NCBI RefSeq assembly: GCF_003116035.1
Contig: NZ_LGQW01000015.1
Location: 6,654,599-6,718,598 of the forward strand
Source of the DNA: Azospirillum sp. TSH64
Lineage (GTDB): Bacteria > Pseudomonadota > Alphaproteobacteria > Azospirillales > Azospirillaceae
Length of the DNA: 64,000 nt
Direction: 5' to 3'
The notes beneath the pieces were generated by a model. The model was not told the origin of the DNA, did not search any database, and saw only the letters and a program-made list of their open reading frames with translations. The position numbers and the translations under genes are program-made. The stretch's first letter is position 1. Every line of letters begins with the position of its first letter. This document shows, in pieces, positions 42,358 through 53,297 of this stretch.

Positions 42358-43518
42358 ATGTCCCGTGCGGAGAGGATCGAGATGAGCGCTGGCAAGTCGC
42401 GCACGCGGCTGTGGTTCCTGTGGCATTCCTGGCTGGCGATGCCGATCTGGGCCTTCCTGTTTTTCATCTGCGTCACCGGCACCATCGCCGTGGTCAGCAC
42501 CGAGATCACCTGGCTGGTCGATCCGTCGATGCGGGCGTCGGGCGGGGGACAGCCGCTGCCGCCGGGCGCGCTGATCGCCGCGGCGGAAGCGGCAGCACCC
42601 GGCGGGCGGGTCGAGTCGCTGAGCTGGGGCGGTTCCCACATGGCGGTGGGCGCCGAGATGGCTCTGCCCGACGGCACCGTCACCACCGCCTGGGTCAACC
42701 CGGTGACCGGCGTGGTCCAGGGCCTGTCCCCCGGCACCTCGTTCCGCCAGTTCATCCGGGCGCTGCACGGCTGGCTGATGACCTTTCCGACCGGCTGGTA
42801 TCTGGTGACGGCGCTGGCCATCCCGCTGGCCGGCTCGCTCGTCACCGGGCTGGTGGTCTACAAGCGCTTCTGGAAATCCTTCTACCAGCCGCGCATCCGC
42901 TGGAAGCAGGCGCCCCGCGTGCTGTGGGGCGACCTGCACCGCGTCGCCGGCACCTGGTCGATCTGGTTCATCGCCGTGATCGCCGTCACCAGCCTGTGGT
43001 TCCTGATCTACATCGCCCTGTTCCATCTCGGCATCGGTCTGGGCGGCGGCAAGGCGCCGGTGATGGTCGCCCGCGACCGGATCCCCGTGTCGGCGGTCCG
43101 GCCGAAGATCGACGCCGACGCCGTGGTGGCCGCGGCCATGACCGCCCTGCCCGACATGCGGCTGCGCTACCTGCGGCTGCCCGACACCGCCTATGACACG
43201 GCGTCGGTGATCGGCTCCAGCGGGCAGGTGCCGCTGCTGCCGGACATCGTGCGCGTCAACCCCTACACCGCCGAGGTGATCGTGGTGGAGGGCGGGCTGG
43301 AGGGCGCGTCGGGCGTCGAGCTGACCCGCACCATCATGCGGGCGCTCCACACCGGCGATTTCGGCGGCCTGCCGGTCAAGCTGATCTGGTTCGCCTTCGG
43401 CTCGCTGATGAGCCTGCTGGTGTTCAGCGGCATGCTGATCTGGACCAAGCGGACGGCGCGCGCCACGGTCGAGGCGGTGCGCGGGCTGAGGACGGCGAGG
43501 GCATCCTCCAATGCGTAA
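42358..43518 (+). CDS. PepSY-associated membrane protein
   Basis: A 386-aa inner-membrane protein of the PepSY_TM family, members of which act as ferric-siderophore or haem-linked reductases (FoxB, FpvG). Membrane spans are visible at WLAMPIWAFLFFICVTGTIAVV near residue 35, at WYLVTALAIPLAGSLVTGLVVY near 145, around WSIWFIAVIAVTSLWFLIYIAL near 200 and at the C-terminus (LIWFAFGSLMSLLVFSGMLIW). Conserved histidines occur next to spans (WHSWLAMP, LHGWLM, DLHRVAG). It heads an eight-gene operon behind a Fur-like box. ATG 42358 has AAAGGG upstream; ATG 42382 with GGAGAGG is an equally good start. Electron delivery for metal release in the periplasm is the likely role. Confidence 0.8.
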   Translation: MSRAERIEMSAGKSRTRLWFLWHSWLAMPIWAFLFFICVTGTIAVVSTEITWLVDPSMRASGGGQPLPPGALIAAAEAAAPGGRVESLSWGGSHMAVGAEMALPDGTVTTAWVNPVTGVVQGLSPGTSFRQFIRALHGWLMTFPTGWYLVTALAIPLAGSLVTGLVVYKRFWKSFYQPRIRWKQAPRVLWGDLHRVAGTWSIWFIAVIAVTSLWFLIYIALFHLGIGLGGGKAPVMVARDRIPVSAVRPKIDADAVVAAAMTALPDMRLRYLRLPDTAYDTASVIGSSGQVPLLPDIVRVNPYTAEVIVVEGGLEGASGVELTRTIMRALHTGDFGGLPVKLIWFAFGSLMSLLVFSGMLIWTKRTARATVEAVRGLRTARASSNA

Positions 43519-43969
43519 ACTCTGGCATCGCGGCAAATTCCATCTCAGCGCGCTGATGATGCTGGTGCCGCTTCCCTTCCTGCCGAACTATTTCAGCCCG
43601 AAGCCGATCTTCGCCCCGCCCGAGATCCGGCGGGACATCGGCGCCGGCCCCTTCCCGATCACGCTCGTCACCTACGACGAGTCGCCGCATTGGGCCGGCA
43701 ACGGCGAGTGGATGAAGGAATACCGCATCCATCTCCGCCCGGCCGACATCGACAAGGTGCGCGGCGTCTTCCTGCGCGTCGGCAAGCCGCGGAACCTGCG
43801 CGCCGCGGGCGCGCTGGGATTCGGCAACCCGTACGAGCGCGAGGCCGAGGTGGCGGTGCCGGCCGAGCCGTCCGGAACCGAGGAGCTGTGGGTGACGGTC
43901 GAGGACTGGAGCGGACGCATCCATCAGACCTCGACCCCGCTGGCCGGTTTTCTGGGAGGAAAGCGATGA
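43511..43969 (+). CDS. 152-aa membrane-anchored periplasmic protein, unknown
   Basis: I do not recognise the family. An N-terminal hydrophobic stretch FHLSALMMLVPLPFLPNYF would act as anchor or signal, followed by a beta-sandwich-like periplasmic part (FPITLVTYDESPHW, then YRIHLRPADIDKV, VFLRVGKP, ELWVTVEDWSGRIHQTS). It overlaps the PepSY gene by 8 bp and the next gene by 4 bp, so it is a constant partner in this metal-uptake operon. Confidence 0.65.
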   Translation: MRKLWHRGKFHLSALMMLVPLPFLPNYFSPKPIFAPPEIRRDIGAGPFPITLVTYDESPHWAGNGEWMKEYRIHLRPADIDKVRGVFLRVGKPRNLRAAGALGFGNPYEREAEVAVPAEPSGTEELWVTVEDWSGRIHQTSTPLAGFLGGKR

Positions 43970-44289
43970 CTGCCCGTGACTCGATTCTGGCGGTCGCCGC
44001 CGCCCTGTCGGCCCTGTGCGCCGCCACCGCCGCCCACGCCCATTACCCGGTCTGCGACTGCAGGATGGCGGACGGCCAGACGGTGGTTTGCACCGGCGGC
44101 TTCTCCGACGGCTCGAAGGCGCCCGGCGTGGTGCTGGATGTGATCGGCTACGACGAGCAGGTGCTGGTTAAGGGCAGGCTGGGCGCGGATTCCACCCTGT
44201 CCTTCCCGCGCCCGGCCCAGGATTTCTACGTGCTGTTCGATGCCGGCCCCGGCCACACGGTCGAGATCGAGCACGGCGCCATCAAATAG
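43966..44289 (+). CDS. 107-aa exported small protein
   Basis: A small protein with a Sec signal (SILAVAAALSALCAATAAHA, cleavage before HYP). The mature part of about 80 residues is a single beta domain with three cysteines (VCDCRMADGQTVVC) and resembles short carboxypeptidase-regulatory-like domains. The Cys and N-terminal His could bind metal. It is translationally coupled by a 4-bp overlap with its upstream partner. Function unknown; a periplasmic metal accessory protein is inferred from context. Confidence 0.7.
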   Translation: MTARDSILAVAAALSALCAATAAHAHYPVCDCRMADGQTVVCTGGFSDGSKAPGVVLDVIGYDEQVLVKGRLGADSTLSFPRPAQDFYVLFDAGPGHTVEIEHGAIK

Positions 44290-44302
44290 GGCTCCCCACC
44301 CC

Positions 44303-44908
44303 ATGCATCGCCAGATCGTCCGCCGCGCCGGCGCCGAGCGCGAGACCCTGTGGGTCCTGCTCGCCGCCGGCCTGATCCTCGCCACCGCCACGGCGGCGGT
44401 CGGGCTGCGGCCGGCACCGGAGGCGGAGGCCGCCCCGGCCGCCCACCAGATCGACTCCCGCACCGCCCTGACCGCCGCCGAACAGGGACTGCACGCCGAC
44501 CTGAAGATGGCCGCCGCCGAGATCGCCGTCCAGATCGCTGACGAGATCGCCGCCCTGCGTGAGGCTGACGGCAAATCCAAGGGCCGGGCGCCGTCCCCGG
44601 CCGAGCTGGCGGCCCAGGCTTTGCCGCCCTTCGCCGCCGACGCCAGCGCCGCGGCGCGCGGCGGCCATGCCTGGACCCTGGTGGAAGCCGGCGGGACGGT
44701 CGCCTATGCCGGCCTGTCCGCCGATCCCGGAAAAGCGGGGTCGCTGCTCCTGCTGCTGGACCGGCATGGCGACGGGGACGGCCATGGCCCCGGGATCTGG
44801 CTGAAGCGCGCCGCAGAAGCACCGCCCGCCCGCCTCGACGAGACGTCGCTGGCCGCCGCCGGCTGGAAGCGGATCACCTCCACCTTCACCGCCGGCGTGA
44901 CCCGATGA
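44303..44908 (+). CDS. 201-aa single-span membrane protein (possibly DUF6162)
   Basis: One transmembrane segment (TLWVLLAAGLILATATAAVGL, about residues 15-35) precedes an Ala-rich periplasmic domain with a helix LTAAEQGLHADLKMAAAEIAVQI. Size, topology and position just before a metal ABC operon suggest the DUF6162 family, from memory and unverified. Start ATG 44303 is 13 bp after the previous stop; a longer reading adds Pro/Arg residues only. A LDRHGDGDGHGPG stretch could bind metal. Confidence 0.6.
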   Translation: MHRQIVRRAGAERETLWVLLAAGLILATATAAVGLRPAPEAEAAPAAHQIDSRTALTAAEQGLHADLKMAAAEIAVQIADEIAALREADGKSKGRAPSPAELAAQALPPFAADASAAARGGHAWTLVEAGGTVAYAGLSADPGKAGSLLLLLDRHGDGDGHGPGIWLKRAAEAPPARLDETSLAAAGWKRITSTFTAGVTR

Positions 44909-44918
44909 GTGTGCCCTT

Positions 44919-45848
44919 ATGAGCCTTTCCCTGAACCGCCGCCGCTTCCTCGCCGCCACCCTGACGGCCGGCGTTCTTCCCGCCGGCGCCGGCGCTGCCG
45001 CCGAGCGCAAGCGCTTCGGCATCACCCTGCACCCCTATTATTCCTATGTCGCCAACATCGTCGGCGACCGGGCCGAGGTGGTGCCGATCATCCCCGCCGG
45101 CTTCAACCCGCATGCCTACGAGCCGCGACCGGAGGACATCCAGCGCATCGGCAGCCTCGACGCCATCGTGCTGAACGGCATCGGCCACGACGATTTCGCC
45201 GGACGGATGATCGCCGCCTCGTCCAAGCCCGGCCTGCCGGTGGTCGAGGCCAACGCCGACGTGCCGCTGCTGCCCGCAGCCGGGTCCATGACACAGTCGG
45301 CGGCGCGGGGCGCAGGCAAGGTCGTCAACCCGCACAGCTTCCTGTCGATCACCGGCTCGGTTCTTCAGGTCGCCACCATCGCCCGCGAGCTGGGGCGGCT
45401 CGACCCGGCCAACGCCGACGCCTACACCGCCAACGCCCGGACCTACTCCCGCCGGCTGCGCCAGCTGCGGGCCGACGCGCTGGGCAGGCTGGCGAGCGCC
45501 GGCGACACCCGCCTCAGGGTCGCCACCATCCACGGCGCCTACGATTACCTGCTGCGCGAGTTCGGGCTGGAGGTCTCCGCCGTCGTCGAGCCGGCCCACG
45601 GCATCGAGCCGAGCCCGGCCCAGCTTGCCGAGACCATCGCGACGATGCGCAGGCTCGACGTGCAGGTGATCTTCTCGGAGCTGAACTTTCCCAGCGCCTA
45701 TGTCGAGACGATCCGCCGCGAGACCGGCATCCGGCTCTACAGCTTCTCCCACATCTCGCATGGCGACTACGCCGCCGACCGGTTCGAGCGCGAGATGACC
45801 CGCAACATGGACACGCTGGTCCAGGCGATGCTGGAGGCCAAGCCATGA
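44919..45848 (+). CDS. Metal ABC transporter binding protein 1 (TroA/ZnuA family)
   Basis: A 309-aa periplasmic metal receptor. The N-terminus has a twin-arginine-like signal (NRRRFLAATLTAGVLPAGAGA). The TroA fold shows PIIPAGFNPHAYEPRPEDI, with the first His ligand in FNPHAYEP, KVVNPHSFLSITG and the long linking helix ARTYSRRLRQLRADALGRLA. The usual aHPH-W-dP motif is NPHSFLS here, so the ligand set differs from typical ZnuA; Zn, Mn or Fe are all possible. It is 10 bp after the previous gene and overlaps the ATPase gene start by 4 bp. Confidence 0.85.
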   Translation: MSLSLNRRRFLAATLTAGVLPAGAGAAAERKRFGITLHPYYSYVANIVGDRAEVVPIIPAGFNPHAYEPRPEDIQRIGSLDAIVLNGIGHDDFAGRMIAASSKPGLPVVEANADVPLLPAAGSMTQSAARGAGKVVNPHSFLSITGSVLQVATIARELGRLDPANADAYTANARTYSRRLRQLRADALGRLASAGDTRLRVATIHGAYDYLLREFGLEVSAVVEPAHGIEPSPAQLAETIATMRRLDVQVIFSELNFPSAYVETIRRETGIRLYSFSHISHGDYAADRFEREMTRNMDTLVQAMLEAKP

Positions 45849-46585
45849 GCGGCAGGAGAGCGAACGGCCCCGCCATCCTGTTCGACCGGGTCGACCTGAC
45901 GCTCGGCCGTACCGCCATCCTCGAACAGGTCTCGCTCGCCGTGGCTCCCGGTGCCGTCCATGCCGTGGTCGGCCCCAACGGCGGCGGCAAGTCGTCGCTG
46001 ATCCGCGCCCTGCTGGGACAGGCGCCGCACCGCGGCACCATCCGGCTCGACTGGCCGGGCGATGGCGGACGGGATGCGCCTGGCACCATCGCCTACGTCC
46101 CGCAGGCGGTCGAGTTCGACCGCGGCCTGCCGCTGACGGTGGAGGATTTCCTGGCCGTGCTGTGCCAGCGCCGCCCCGCCTTCCTCGGGCCGGACCGCCG
46201 GCAGGGCTACGATGAGGCGCTGGCCCGCGTCGGCATGGCCGGCAAGGGCCGCCGCCGCTTCGGCGCCCTGTCGGGCGGCGAGCGCCAGCGCGTGCTGCTC
46301 GCCCAGGCGCTGATCCCGGCGCCCGACCTGATCGTCCTCGACGAGCCGATGACCGCACTCGACGAGGCCGGCGTCGCCATCTTCGAAACCCTGCTGGCCG
46401 AGCTGACCGCCGCCGGCACCACCATCCTGTGGGTCGAGCACGACCTCGCCCAGGTGCGGCGGCTGGCGACGCGGGTGTCGGGGCTGAACCGGCGCGTGCT
46501 GTTCGACGGCCCGCCGCCGGAGATGCTGTCGCCCGACCGGGTGCTCGGCCTGTTCTCCGCCGCTCCCCGAAAGATGGCATCATGA
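45845..46585 (+). CDS. Metal ABC transporter ATPase
   Basis: A 246-aa ATPase of the ZnuC/TroB group: Walker A GPNGGGKSS, Q-loop YVPQAVEFDRGLPLTVEDFL, signature LSGGERQRVLLAQAL, Walker B LIVLDEPMTALDEAG and H-loop WVEHDLAQVRR. Starts within the binding-protein stop (ATGA) and ends in an ATGA overlap with the permease gene. It energises metal import together with the neighbouring permease. Confidence 0.9.
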   Translation: MSGRRANGPAILFDRVDLTLGRTAILEQVSLAVAPGAVHAVVGPNGGGKSSLIRALLGQAPHRGTIRLDWPGDGGRDAPGTIAYVPQAVEFDRGLPLTVEDFLAVLCQRRPAFLGPDRRQGYDEALARVGMAGKGRRRFGALSGGERQRVLLAQALIPAPDLIVLDEPMTALDEAGVAIFETLLAELTAAGTTILWVEHDLAQVRRLATRVSGLNRRVLFDGPPPEMLSPDRVLGLFSAAPRKMAS

Positions 46586-47472
46586 GCTTCGAGACCCTGC
46601 GCGCCCTGATCCAGGGCTGGGCCGCGGCCGGGTGGCTGCCCGCCGGGCTGACCCATGGCTTCCTGGTCAACGCGCTGCTCTCCGGCCTGGTCATCGGCCC
46701 GGTGTTGGGCGGGCTCGGCACGCTGGTGGTGACCAAGCGGCTGGCCTTCTTCTCCGAGGCGGTCGGCCACGCCGCCCTGACCGGGGTCGCCATCGGCATT
46801 CTGGTGGGGGAGCCCTACACCGGCCCCTATGCCAGCCTGTTCGGCTACTGCCTGCTGTTCGCGCTGCTGGTCAACTACACCCGCAACCGCAGCAACCTGA
46901 CCTCCGACACGCTGATCGGCGTCTTCCTGTCGGTGTCGCTGGCGCTCGGCGCCAGCCTGCTGCTGGTCCTGGCCAGCCGGGTCAACATCCACATTCTGGA
47001 AAACGTGCTGTTCGGCTCGGTGCTGACGGTGGACGACCGCGACCTGACGGTGCTGCTGGCGGTGGCGCTGGGCGTCGCCCTGCCGATGCTGGCGCTGTTC
47101 AACCGTCTGCTGCTGGCCAGCTTCAACCCGGCGCTGGCGCGGGTGCGCGGCGTGCCGGTGAAGGGGCTCGACTATCTCTTCATCGTGCTGGTGACGGTGG
47201 TCACCGTCGCCTCGGTCAAGATCATCGGCGCCATCCTGGTCGGCGCCCTGCTGGTGATCCCGGCCGCCGCCGCCCGCGTCGTCGCCACGTCGCTGCGCGG
47301 CTTCTTCCTGCTGTCGGTCGCCTTCGCCAGCATCGCGGCGGTGGCCGGCATCCTGCTGCCGGTGCAGTTCGCCCTGCCGGTGCCGTCGGGCGGCGCCATC
47401 ATTCTGGCGGCCGGCCTGCTGTTCCTCGGCGCGCTGCTGGCGCGTCTGGTCATGAGAGGGGACGAGGGATGA
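46582..47472 (+). CDS. Metal ABC transporter permease (ABC-3 family)
   Basis: A 296-aa inner-membrane permease of the ZnuB/TroC family with about eight hydrophobic spans. Typical motifs are GPVLGGLGTLVVTKRLAFFSEAVGHAALTGVAIG near residues 39-72 and the coupling region SFNPALARVRGVPVKGLDYLF, followed by KIIGAILVGALLVIPAAAARV. Four-base overlaps at both ends show strict coupling. Confidence 0.9.
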   Translation: MSFETLRALIQGWAAAGWLPAGLTHGFLVNALLSGLVIGPVLGGLGTLVVTKRLAFFSEAVGHAALTGVAIGILVGEPYTGPYASLFGYCLLFALLVNYTRNRSNLTSDTLIGVFLSVSLALGASLLLVLASRVNIHILENVLFGSVLTVDDRDLTVLLAVALGVALPMLALFNRLLLASFNPALARVRGVPVKGLDYLFIVLVTVVTVASVKIIGAILVGALLVIPAAAARVVATSLRGFFLLSVAFASIAAVAGILLPVQFALPVPSGGAIILAAGLLFLGALLARLVMRGDEG

Positions 47473-48341
47473 GACGCATCACGCTCGCGGCGCTCCTGCT
47501 GCTGGCGGCGGCCCCGGTCGCACCGACCGCCGGCGCCGAAACCGTGCTGGCCGGGCATCCGGTCACCGCCGGACTGGCCCAGGCGCTGACCCGCGGCACG
47601 GCGGTGGAGGTCGAGGCGGCGGTGCCGCCCGCCATCCCGATGGGCCGCCAGCACTCCTTCCTCAGCGGGCGCGGCGAGGCCAAGTTCGCCGAGGCGGCGC
47701 GCAAGGCCGACGCGGTGCTGACCCTGCGCTCAGTCTGGGCGGAGGATCCGCTCTATCCGCTGGCGCGGCGCGCCAACATCCGGCTGGTCGAGATCGACGC
47801 CGCCCGGCCGGTGGACGGCGCCCTGCCCGGCATCGCGCTGCGCGACGGCGCCGCCTTCCCCTGGCTGGGCGTCGCCAATGCCGGACGGATGGCCGACATC
47901 CTGGCCGCCGATTTGCGGCGCCTCTACCCGGCCTCGGCCGCCGCCATCGACGCCAACCTCGCCACGATGAAGCGCAGCCTGCTGGCGCTGTCCTCGCGGA
48001 CGGCGCAGAGCTTCGCCACGCTGCCCGACCCGTCGGTGGCGGCGCTGTCCGACCGCTTCGCCATGCTCGCCGCCGATTTCGGCCTCGACCTGCGCAAGGT
48101 CTGGACCCGCGACGACCGCGACTGGACGCCGGAGCGTCTGGCCGAACTGACCGCCTACCTCCGGGCCGAACGCATCCCGGCGGTGCTCCACCACCGCCGG
48201 CCCGCCCCGGAGATCGCCCAGGCCGTCGCCGACGGCGGTGCCCGCCTGATCGTGCTGGACAGCCTGGAAAGCGGCCCCCCCGCCGCCGTCGACACCGCCC
48301 TGGCGAAGATCGCCGAACAGCTGGAGGCGGGGCTGCGCTGA
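47469..48341 (+). CDS. Second TroA-like metal binding protein
   Basis: A 290-aa exported protein (signal ITLAALLLLAAAPVAPTAGA). The fold is a divergent TroA/ZnuA one (ETVLAGHPVTAGLAQAL, then DAVLTLRSVWAEDPLYPLARRANIRLVEIDAARP and the helix TMKRSLLALSSRTAQSFATL). The canonical His-rich ligand motifs are largely missing; candidate ligands are in LAGHP, GRQHSF and VLHHRRP. Having two different receptors in one importer operon is unusual; this one may be a metal chaperone or bind a metal complex. It overlaps the permease gene by 4 bp and ends the operon, 33 bp from the convergent macB stop. Confidence 0.72.
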   Translation: MRRITLAALLLLAAAPVAPTAGAETVLAGHPVTAGLAQALTRGTAVEVEAAVPPAIPMGRQHSFLSGRGEAKFAEAARKADAVLTLRSVWAEDPLYPLARRANIRLVEIDAARPVDGALPGIALRDGAAFPWLGVANAGRMADILAADLRRLYPASAAAIDANLATMKRSLLALSSRTAQSFATLPDPSVAALSDRFAMLAADFGLDLRKVWTRDDRDWTPERLAELTAYLRAERIPAVLHHRRPAPEIAQAVADGGARLIVLDSLESGPPAAVDTALAKIAEQLEAGLR

Positions 48342-48374
48342 ACTGAACGCCCCCGCCCTTCCCTTTCCCCCGCC

Positions 48375-50320
<1,946 letters not shown>

Positions 50321-50324
<4 letters not shown>

Positions 50325-51589
50325 AACCGGAACCCGATGCGGGGCGGCCGGCCGTCGTCGGTCCGCCAGCCCACCACGATCCGCTCGCCTTCGCTCAGCC
50401 CTTGCAGGATCTGGGCGTTGAAACGGTCGCGCACGCCGATGCGCACCTCGCGCGTCACGACGGCGCCGCCCTCCCCGATCATCGCGACGCTGTGCCGCCC
50501 CGACGCCTCGTCCGTCGCGGTAAGCGCCGCGACCGGGACGGTCAGCGCGTCCTTCGCCTCGGCGGCGACGAAGAAGACCTGGGCGGTCATCTCCGGGCGC
50601 AGATCGCCGCGCTCGTTGGCGACCTCGAACAGGGCGGTGTAGAGCACGACGGTGCTGGCCCCCGTCCCGCCGCCCGACGAGGCCGCGCCGTTGGCGGAGC
50701 CGCTCGTCACCGGCTTCGGCGGCGCCGGCAGGATCTGCTGCAACCGCGCCGTCCAGCGCCGGCCGGGATGGCCGAGCGTGGTGAAGTAGAGCGGCATGCC
50801 GTCGGTCAGCCGGGTGATGTCGGCCTCCGACACCTGGGTCCAGACGGTCATGGCCGACAGGTCGGCGATCCGCATCAGGACCGGCGCCTCGTAGGTCGAG
50901 TTGATGGTCTGGCCCTGGCGGGCATCCACCGCGATCAGCGTGCCGCTCATCGGCGCATAGATGCGGGTGTAGCCGAGCTGCGCCTCGTCGGCCTGGAGGG
51001 TCGAGTCGGTCTGGCGGATCTGGGCGAGCGTGGCGTCGACCTGGGCGGCAGCGGTCCGCGCCTCCATCCGTGCCTGATCGTAGGACTCGCCGCGCCCGGC
51101 CTCGACCCGACGCAGCGCGGTCTGGCGGGCAAGCTGGGCCTGGGCGAAATCGGCGCGCGCCCGCAGCTCGTCCAGCAGGGCGGTCAGGCGGGCGCGCTCG
51201 GCGCGGCCGGCCTCGACCTTGGCCTGTTGCAGGGCGGGGTCGATCTCGGCCAGCAGGTCGCCCTCGCGCACCATCTGCCCGACCTTGACATGCAGCCGCA
51301 TCAGCTGGCCCGACACCTGGGCGCCGACATCGACATAGGCGCGCGGCTGGATCTTGCCGAGTGCGGTCACCGTGTCCTCGACCGTGCCGCGCCCGATCAC
51401 CGCCAGCTCGGCGGAGGCGGCCGGGTCGCCGGGACGCAGCAGGGCGGCGGTGGCGAAGCCGGCGACGACCACCCCGACGGCGAGAACGGCCCTGTACCGG
51501 CGGCGGGCGGGCGGGGGTGATCTGGTCATGGCGGCGGTCGCTGTCCCTGGTGGAGATGAAGTGCGCGAATGCGTGTCGTTCTCAACCAT
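50321..51589 (-). CDS. macA: MacA-like periplasmic adaptor
   Basis: A 422-aa membrane-fusion protein: short cytoplasmic N-terminus, one span (YRAVLAVGVVVAGFATAALL), lipoyl half-motifs KIQPRAYVDVGAQVSGQLMRLHVKVGQ and QLGYTRIYAPMSGTLIAVDARQGQ flanking an alpha-hairpin, then beta-barrel and membrane-proximal domains (VPVAALTATDEASG). It bridges MacB to an outer-membrane channel. The start is uncertain: ATG 51589 or ATG 51529, neither with a strong ribosome site. It is divergent from fecI; the Fur-like box between them may serve both. Confidence 0.88.
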
Positions 51590-51706
51590 AGACGTTTGGC
51601 GGATGCTCGATCCTCACCCCCGAAGCGACACCATCCAGCCGGCGGGAACCGGCGCACAGACCGCCTTCACGTCATGACGACCGCCGCCGGTCACCCCCTC
51701 ACCCCC

Positions 51707-51731
51707 GTTTCGCAAAGTTTTTTGCAAAGGG
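51707..51731 (+). repeat. GCAAAG-T6-GCAAAGGG element, copy 1
   Basis: The core CGCAAAGTTTTTTGC (from GTTTC through GCAAAGGG) recurs with few changes at 53298-53323, before the TonB receptor gene of the same cassette. Here it lies 83 bp before fecI. It contains GCAAA/TTTGC arms. Its presence before both the sigma gene and its receptor suggests a shared promoter or regulator site. Confidence 0.5.
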
Positions 51732-51742
51732 CGATCTATAGA

Positions 51743-51761
51743 TTGCGAATGATTCTCATTC
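51743..51761. promoter_or_regulatory. Fur-like box before fecI
   Basis: TTGCGAATGATTCTCATTC, a 19-bp dyad of the alphaproteobacterial Fur/Irr type, lies 52 bp before the fecI ATG, between fecI and macA. Iron repression of the sigma factor gene would be expected. Confidence 0.7.
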
Positions 51762-51813
51762 ATGGTTAGCACTGGATTTCCGATGGATCGCTGGAACGGG
51801 TGTCGCCGAGGTC

Positions 51814-52320
51814 ATGGCTGAAAGAGACCGGTCTTCCCTGTTGGGTCTGCTGATCGTCCATTACGAGGAGATGACCGGCCATCTGGCCCGGCGCCTCGGA
51901 TCGCTCTGCCTCGCCGAAGACGTCGTGCAGGACACCTACCTGCGCCTGCGCAGCCTGGCCGCCCTGCCGGAGATCGACAACCCGCGCTCCTACCTGTTCC
52001 GCATGGCCGACAACATCGCGCTCGACCGGCTGCGGGCGGAGACCCGGCGCGGACGCCGCTTCGCCCCGGCCGAGCTGGGGATGGAGCGCCCGCTGGAGGA
52101 GCCCGACGCCGAAACCGCCCTGGAGCACAAGCAGCGGCTGGAACGGCTGAGCCACGCGCTGGCCGAACTGCCGCCTCGCTGCCGGGAGGTGTTTCTGCTT
52201 CACAAATTCGACGGATTGAGCCATGCCGACATCGCCGCGCGCCTGGGCATTTCGCGCAGCATGGTGGAGAAGCACGTGATGAAGGCCTTGGCCCATTGCC
52301 GCGACCGGCTGGCTCTGTGA
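51814..52320 (+). CDS. fecI: FecI-like ECF sigma factor 1
   Basis: A 168-aa iron-starvation sigma factor. Region 2 is visible as YLRLRSLAALPEIDNPRSYLFRMADNIALDRLR (about 40-72) and region 4 as LAELPPRCREVFLLHKFDGLSHADIAARLGISRSMVEKHVMKAL (about 115-158). It is followed with a GTGA overlap by fecR and then an STN-domain TonB receptor, the classical surface-signalling order. A Fur-like box upstream suggests iron control, with activity released by the anti-sigma partner on ligand binding. Confidence 0.9.
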   Translation: MAERDRSSLLGLLIVHYEEMTGHLARRLGSLCLAEDVVQDTYLRLRSLAALPEIDNPRSYLFRMADNIALDRLRAETRRGRRFAPAELGMERPLEEPDAETALEHKQRLERLSHALAELPPRCREVFLLHKFDGLSHADIAARLGISRSMVEKHVMKALAHCRDRLAL

Positions 52321-53294
52321 CCGGTCGCGACGGCAGACCGCCGGAGCCGTCCGGCGACCCGCGCGAGGCGGCGCTGGCATGGTTCGTCCGGCTGGAGTCC
52401 GGCGATGCGGACGCCGCCGACCGGGCGGCCTTCGCCGACTGGCTGGCGCGGGATCCCGCCCATCGGCAGGAGTTCGACCGGCTGTCCGGGGTCTGGAGCG
52501 ATCTCGGCCGCCTGCCGGACCCGCGCCTGCCGGACCCGCGTTTGCCCAACCAGGGCAGGGCCGTCCGCCCGCAGCCGACCCGGCGCCGCCTGCTGGCCTT
52601 CGGCGTGGGCGGGGCCGCGGCCTGCGCCGCCGGGATCGGGGGCACGGTGGTCCTGACCGGCTGGCCGGGCGAGATCCGCACCGGCACCGGCGAGCGCCGC
52701 TCGCTGGCGCTTGCCGACGGCTCGTCGGTCGAGCTTGACGCCGGCAGCGCGCTCGCCGTGGAGTTTTCCGCCGCGGAGCGCCGGGTCCGCCTGATCGACG
52801 GCCGGGCGCGCTTCGTCGCCGCCGCCGATCCAGGGCGCCCCTTCGCCGTGGCCTGCGCCGACGGCAGCGTGACCATGATGGACGCCACAATCACCGTGCA
52901 CCGCCGGCCGGACGATGTGGTGGTCGCGGTCGAAAAGGGCACGGCCACGCTGGCGGCGGGGAACCGGCCGCCGGTCCATCTCGCCGCCGGCCATTGCCGC
53001 AGCTACGGTCCCGACGGACCCGGCCCGCTGCTGCGCGACGGGGTGGCGGCGGAGACCGCGTGGCGGCAGGGGCGGCTGGTCTTCCAGGCCCAGCCGCTCG
53101 ATGCGGTGGTCGCCGACCTCAACCGCTACCATCCCGCCCGCATCCTGCTGTGGGACCGTCCGCTCGCCGCCCTGAAGGTCGACGGCAGCGTCGACATCGC
53201 TCGCCCGGACGCCGCACTCAACGCCATCGTCCGCACCTTGCCCGTGCGCACGATGCGGCCTTTTCCCGGACTGGTCATCATCCGTTCCGTCTAG
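52317..53294 (+). CDS. fecR: FecR-like anti-sigma/sensor protein 1
   Basis: A 325-aa inner-membrane regulator. The cytoplasmic DUF4880 part (AALAWFVRLESGDADAADRAAFADWLARDPAHRQEFDRL) binds the sigma factor, then a span (LLAFGVGGAAACAAGIGGTVVL, about 85-106) and a periplasmic FecR domain (GERRSLALADGSSVELDAGSALAVEF, RFVAAADPGRPFAVACADG) that contacts the receptor's STN domain. A PDPRLPDPRLPNQ stretch shows a small internal duplication. GTG 52317 overlaps the fecI stop; the FecR C-terminal STN-like part ends at 53294. Confidence 0.88.
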   Translation: MTGRDGRPPEPSGDPREAALAWFVRLESGDADAADRAAFADWLARDPAHRQEFDRLSGVWSDLGRLPDPRLPDPRLPNQGRAVRPQPTRRRLLAFGVGGAAACAAGIGGTVVLTGWPGEIRTGTGERRSLALADGSSVELDAGSALAVEFSAAERRVRLIDGRARFVAAADPGRPFAVACADGSVTMMDATITVHRRPDDVVVAVEKGTATLAAGNRPPVHLAAGHCRSYGPDGPGPLLRDGVAAETAWRQGRLVFQAQPLDAVVADLNRYHPARILLWDRPLAALKVDGSVDIARPDAALNAIVRTLPVRTMRPFPGLVIIRSV

Positions 53295-53297
53295 CCG

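Noticed and set aside
51707..51731. Intrinsic terminator at the T-rich element before fecI
   Set aside because: The T-run is inside the dyad rather than after a stem, and a near copy lies before the receptor gene, which fits a regulatory site better.
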